Shown here in pieces: positions 59,195 through 64,000 of a DNA stretch of 64,000 bases; within the stretch, counting starts at the first letter, position 1; each line of letters begins with the position of its first letter. This stretch comes from Agrostemma githago (Eukaryota > Streptophyta > Magnoliopsida > Caryophyllales > Caryophyllaceae): the NCBI GenBank assembly GCA_958450325.1, contig OY288244.1, forward strand, positions 29,428,424-29,492,423. Direction: 5' to 3'. The position numbers were made by a program, and so were the translations under genes. Below the pieces are notes generated by a model, which saw nothing but the letters and a program-made list of their open reading frames with translations, was not told the origin of the DNA and did not search any database.

Positions 59195-59229
59195 GGATAC
59201 GTAGGCAACCCCTCAAAAGGGTACAACCA
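59195..59229. other. Conserved block between convergent genes (element 3)
   Basis: GGATACGTAGGCAACCCCTC then AAAAGGGTACAACCA, in the 364-bp gap between the stop codons of pol and the antisense gene. Matching blocks are at 16685-16722 and (complement) 42844-42877. Confidence 0.6.
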
Positions 59230-59372
59230 ATGCAATAACGAAAAGACGGGAACGGTATTCACTAATATGTCTTTTTATTATTTCAAAAATACATCAAAAA
59301 AAAAAAACAACAACAAAATCACACCACAAAAAATAGTAGTAATACTTAAATAATAAATTTAGGAGACTACTC

Positions 59373-61074
59373 TTACATTTTACCCTTTCCCTTATCTTTC
59401 GGGTCGCGTGGAGCCCGAGGCCGACGAGGTGGGGGCGAACGTTCCCTAATCACAAGGGGAACTTCCTTTGCTCGAACCCGTTTCTTCGATTTTGGGTTTT
59501 CCACCCTTTGCACCGGTTCAAGCTGAGCCCTAACCGGCTCGGGGAGTCTTTCTCGAGGACCAAGTCGGTCCTTAGCAGCCAGTCTTGGCCCTAGTCTCCT
59601 TTCTAAGTCCATCTGGGGGCTCACTCTCCCCCGTGCACCCTTGTTATTGGACCCTTCAGTCTGAGTCTTGGATTTTCTTTTCTGACCTGTCGAAGTATCT
59701 CCCTCGGTAAAGAAGCTCCTATTGTCCTTAGCATGCTCCCGGCGTAATAGGTCATAAGCCTCGTCAATTTTCAGGGCAGCCCGGGTCTTAGCTGAGTCAG
59801 CTCGGGTCCACCTCACATAAGAATCGGTTACCCAGATCGAATGAGAATTTTTAAGAACAGGCCAAGTAGCTCGAGTATACCACCTTTGCATCCAGGTGTC
59901 ACACATCACGTCCGTCAGCTGAGTAGATTCACTCACAACGGCCTCGATTTCCGGGATTCTTTGCGCCCGACCATATTGCCTAAGTACGCGATCGGGAAAG
60001 AGGTGAATTGTCTGCCTAAAAGATAGAATTACCTGATATCTAGCCCTATCTCGAGACTCTAGACCAGTCCAGAGGTAAATAGGCCACCATGGCACGGCCC
60101 AACGGATTAACAGGCCCCCATGGAAAGATAACACCTCATCCCAGTATTTTTGGGTATTGAAGAGAGAAAAGGCAATGGCTCGTCTCCTCGACATAACTTG
60201 CCTGGGTTGATATCGGCTCACATTTAAGGGAGGATCCAAGATCGATAACCTCTCGAATAGGCACAGCTGAAAAATCCAAAAAAAATCAAAATCGTCAAAA
60301 TCACGTGAAAAAAAAACGTGAAAAGACGTGAAAACCGAGAAAACCGCAGAAGCCGGAAAATCGGGAAAAAACCGCGCAAAACCGGAAAAATGGGAGAAGC
60401 CGGAAATTCAAAAAATTCAAAAAAACGGCATACCTGTAGAAACCGGGTACTTCCAGTCAACCTGGCTGACGGATCCCTCTTACGATTGTCCAAACCCTGG
60501 ATAATCTCTCCTGTAATTAACCAAGCCGGGCTATGCTCCGTCTCCATTAGGTCAGCCACGGTGAAAAGTCTGACATGGCCCATGCAAGATAACAAGTCCA
60601 TATGCCCTTCGAAGGCATAAACATGGAGCATGCAAAAAGTAAAGGCCCTACGACTATGAACTGCCTAACCCGGACACCATCTGGATTCATGAATTTTTCA
60701 GCCAGGTCGATCAGGGAAACGGTATCTCCTTCTAGCATACGGGATACCTCCATATGGGAAAGCCCAAAGAATTCTCTTAACTTCCTCCTTGGGTCAGAAA
60801 CCGAAAAAGGGATAGCAGGGCGAAGTATAGGATTCCATCCTCCTGCAGCAGCAATTTCCTCAGGAATAGGGCAAATCTCTCCTCGAGGAAAACTAAATAC
60901 ATGATATGTGTCATCCCAATAGGATAGACAAGCGTCCAAGAAGTGACAGTCTACTTGCATCTGACGGATCACGGACAATTGGGTAACGCCATTCTGATTT
61001 AGGATAGCCCTATCAGCATCCCTAAAATATTTGGACCACTCGTGCAACATTCCGACTAATCGATCGATTCCCAT
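59373..61074 (-). pseudogene. Antisense two-exon gene, plant-mobile-domain-like protein (element 3)
   Basis: Exon 1 61074-60434, intron 60267-60433 (167 nt; GT donor after CTACAG, acceptor TTTTTCAG), exon 2 60266-59373. Exon 1 is 641 nt against 642 in elements 1 and 2. The missing base lies near 60660, where RVRPAYSRRAFSF of element 1 becomes out of frame. The two frames can be followed on either side: HVFSFPRGEICPIPEEIAA before it, MLHVYAFEGHMDLL after it. Exon 2 has LCLFERLSILDPPL, PWWPIYLWTGL, FPDRVLRQYGRAQRIPE and the basic tail ending KDKGKGKM. A TATA box lies 103-110 nt upstream. Otherwise it is the same protein family as in elements 1 and 2. Confidence 0.75.
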
Positions 61075-61176
61075 ATTTGATTTGCTAAAAAGAAAGGATA
61101 AATTTTTCAGGGCTTATTCTTTTCTTTGAGAAACTAAGGAATTGTGGAATTATGAAATTTATGAAGCAAGAAGGGG

Positions 61177-61184
61177 TATTTATA
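61177..61184 (-). promoter_or_regulatory. TATA box of the antisense gene in element 3
   Basis: TATAAATA on the minus strand (context GCTATAAATACCCC), 103-110 nt upstream of the ATG at 61074. Confidence 0.65.
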
Positions 61185-61713
61185 GCATAAAAATAAGTCC
61201 TCCTCCTCACCTTAGGATTCCCAATCCTAGAGCATTTAGCATACAAGCCATTGTCCTAAGGCTTAGCTAAGTCATCCCGAGCATTCCTATTCCTTTTCAA
61301 AGTCAAAACAAAAATTCCCTAATTTTTTCAAAGACTTTTTCAAACTCAAAAAATTCAAACCTTTTCTCAAAATTTTTATTCCCCAGCACGAGTCATTTCT
61401 CCTACAAATGTTACATGCAAAATTTTGCAGCTTTGCATAAATATGTACAGGACGACTCAAGCAGGACTATGCAATTTGCATAACTCCCCAGCGGCATTTA
61501 ACAAGGTGAGCCCACATACAGGCCCATTTTAAGTCTCATGCGACGAATTCCCCCACGGAGTTATCATCAATTCAGGTACATTTCTTGCCCGTGGCCGGCG
61601 GGCCCTCCACGCAGGTCTAATGGACCTTAAATGACCCGACCGGAAGCTGCCAGGTTTTAATCCTTGGTTGACCTGGTAGCTACTCTGACTTTCGCCCTGT
61701 CCAAGCCTCAGTC
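61185..61713. other. Non-coding region between antisense promoter and polypurine tract (element 3)
   Basis: Homologous to 18657-19222, with low-complexity TTTTCAAA stretches at 61315-61380. No gene supported. Confidence 0.5.
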
Positions 61714-61726
61714 AGAGTGGGGGCTC
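61714..61726 (+). promoter_or_regulatory. Polypurine tract of element 3
   Basis: AGAGTGGGGGCTC directly before the 3' LTR. Confidence 0.8.
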
Positions 61727-64000
61727 TGTAGACACCCACATTTGACCGCCAGGTGTCTATAGTAGTTCCCGACAAACACCCGATGATGATCGGACGCTAA
61801 CGTGCTTTAACGTACTCGGAAATGGGCTCGAAATGATGGACATTTGGCCTAGGCATTTTAAGGAGTACAAATCTCACAAAACCAACCTCAAATTCAGGCC
61901 CAGTGGGTCGTTTCGAGTTAAATAACACTAATTTGGGTCGAAACCGTCACCAGGGGTAAAACCGTCTTTTAGCGACCGAGTCAAAACCCGGTCAAAGACA
62001 TTTCTCGAAACTCGTGAGTCCACCGTGATGTCTCACACGGTTGGTTCACACTCCAACTCTACAAAAATCAGCCATTCACAAAAATAATAAACAATTCCGT
62101 TTAAGGTAGAATTCGATCCCGAGTAGGAATCCTATCCGAGAACCGACCCAAACACTCAACCGAGTTGAAACACTCGGCCAAGTACACAACCAGCAGGTTT
62201 TTTTCCTCTTTTCTTCTCTTACAAGAAAACGGAATTCTCGTTCTCCTCAGCTTGTTACTCAAGCGGTAATTCTAGCTCAAACATGAGACCTATTCAAAAA
62301 CCGATTCGAGCATCCGACCGAGTGTAAAACACTCGGCCGAAGCAGCCCAAAACAAGAGCAAATCCACCGGTTTGCCTTTCTTCCTCTACAAGAAAGCGGA
62401 ATTCTTATTTCCCTCAAATTCTCTCGTTTCCTATCCTAAGCGGTAGTCAAACTCTCCCAAGCCAAGGTCGGGAATTTCCTATAAATAGCCCCTTGCATCC
62501 ATCAATTATCAACACGAATTAACCTTCAATAATTTACCGAAATTATACACACACACACACGATTTTTTCAGCAATAGTTATCTAGCATCCCGACACACAT
62601 AATTCCTTAGCATCGTTAGACCGATATTACGTCGCAAACCCGAAGGAAAACCGGTTCCCATACCCGAGCCTTCACCCGTCCGAACCTTCACCTTAGCCGA
62701 ACCAAATCTCGACGCTCCCGTGCCTAGCCACATTCCGACGAGTCCCGATCCGAGTCGACAAGAGCATGTAGGTTGAGGGTGCAACAAAACCCGATTTCTT
62801 CCTTTCTCTCCTTCTCCTTCCTTCGTCCGTTTTTTTTTTATTACGGGTCTAGAGTCGTTTTTTTAATATCGTTATTAACGAAAAACTATTTTCATAACGA
62901 ATATTCTTAAACATACGATATCGATTTTTATATAATCAAATATCGTATCGAAAAGAATTATATTAAGATTTCGACGATTTCAGAAATCGTTACATCTTTT
63001 CGTCAAAATTCTTTTCTTTTACTTTTCGTTCAAAATAACAATTTTCAAACAAAAATATGAAAACGGACAGACCCGCACGCGAGTCGCGCCATGCCCAGGC
63101 GACTCGCGCGCAGGCCTGGAATCCGGGACTTCTTTTTTTCAACTTTTTCGTTCGTTTTATTATTTATTCTTCGATCGGTTTCTAAAAATCTTATCTAAAA
63201 CTATTCCAAGTATTCGATATTAATTTCGTAGTTAACTATCGAATATAAAGAATATCGAAAATATTAAGTCGAGTACGAATCATGCAATATTCATACGCGA
63301 TTTGATACGAACTTCGAGTTTTCAAAAACCGGACCCGAAACAGGCTACCACGCGACCCGCCGGCGTCCCGGGCGAGTCGCGCGGTCGGCTGTTTGCCGTG
63401 CCTTTTTTTTTTTTTTTTCGTTTTTTACTATTTTTCGAACTTCGTTTTTTATACAAAACAACGTTCTTTTCAAACAATATTTTTCAGATTTCAATTAATA
63501 TTTATTTTTTTTCGATTTCGCATATTTTATTTTGCTATTATTATTCACAAACCGATACTAACCCGTTTGTTTGTTTTGTAGCAAATTCATCCTTTTATTT
63601 CATTTGTTTTATTATACTAAAACGAATCTCACATGTTAAATTTGACTTTGACATCAATCAATTTTCATGCATTAAATTGACTTAGCAACCCATTCAATTT
63701 TTCACATGCTTAGAAAACAATGTTTGCATAATCATTCATCGTATTACTAACGCGCGCATTAAAACGTCATTCGATATCCTAGTAGAGGCCGCTAATGTGC
63801 GGGCGGGGTTGGGTGTTCTTAGTGAACTTCCCAACACGTACCCTCACCCCATACTCAGAACCGTGGTTTCCGGATGTCCGAAACCATTGGCAACGAGAGT
63901 CATTCAATATACGATTAACCGCCCAGTCGGCATCTATATCGATATGCAAAAGGGACGAGCCTAATAAACTCTGACATCAGAAATGGGCCGTATTTTGTAC
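61727..64000 (+). repeat. 3' LTR of element 3 (cut by window end)
   Basis: Nearly identical to 49135-51408; about a dozen substitutions and differing poly-T lengths were noted by eye. The last ~160 bp and the CCCGT target duplicate should follow beyond 64000. Confidence 0.93.

Larger units (their letters stand above)
49135..64000 (+). mobile_element. Element 3: young Tat/Ogre-like retrotransposon inserted in gag of element 2
   Basis: Starts TGTAGACACCCACATTTGAC at 49135 after the target site CCCGT (49130-49134), which lies in element 2 gag. It has the same order as element 1. The 3' LTR starts at 61727 and runs off the window about 160 bp short of its expected end. Over the shared 2.27 kb the two LTRs differ at about a dozen sites plus poly-T length (about 0.5 %). 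Gag-pol has only one stop and one frameshift; the antisense gene has one 1-nt deletion. It is the youngest insertion in the window. Confidence 0.95.

Overview
The window looks like intergenic heterochromatin of a large, repeat-rich flowering-plant genome, probably a eudicot. It shows nested Ty3/gypsy LTR retrotransposons of the OTA/Tat (Ogre-like) type, plant-style DNA transposons and no intact host gene. I cannot name the species from sequence alone. No rRNA, tRNA or CRISPR array was seen.

Layout, left to right. 1-1000: old AT-rich repeat. About 1005-5030: a degenerate CACTA-like element carrying two host-gene-like fragments, one a HAD phosphatase piece. 5759-21680: element 1, a complete but broken 15.9-kb Tat element (TSD ATATA) with an 828-bp hAT MITE (15853-16680, 8-bp TSD) inside it. 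22176-23696 plus 35972-37047: one solo LTR of a related family (TSD CATGT), split by element 4. 23697-35963: element 4, a second Tat-type family with 702-bp LTRs. 37797-49134: element 2, a minus-strand relative of element 1, whose gag is interrupted by element 3. 49135 to beyond 64000: element 3, the youngest copy (LTRs differ by roughly 0.5 %). The 5' part of element 2 and the last ~160 bp of element 3 lie beyond the window.

Elements 1-3 share one plan: a ~2.4-2.5-kb LTR starting TGTAGACRCCC and ending CCACA; a PBS of the form TGGCGACTCCGCTGGGG; a ~1.1-kb leader; one gag-PR-RT-RNH-aRNH-INT frame; then, convergent to pol, an antisense two-exon gene with its own TATA box encoding a protein that resembles the plant mobile domain (PMD/DUF7745-like). 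Element 4 has a different PBS and LTR but also carries antisense cargo between pol and the 3' LTR: a two-exon gene resembling the Transposase_28 (putative gypsy-type transposon) family followed by coiled coil, and a separate 190-residue Arg/Cys/acidic ORF. Every gag-pol here is disrupted by stops or frameshifts at different sites, so all copies look non-autonomous, although element 3 is close to intact.

The most interesting observation is that two different retrotransposon families both carry TATA-driven, spliced antisense genes downstream of pol. Also of note are a PBS-like copy inside the LTR U5 region, a conserved block between the convergent genes, and CpG-rich motif clusters in the LTRs.
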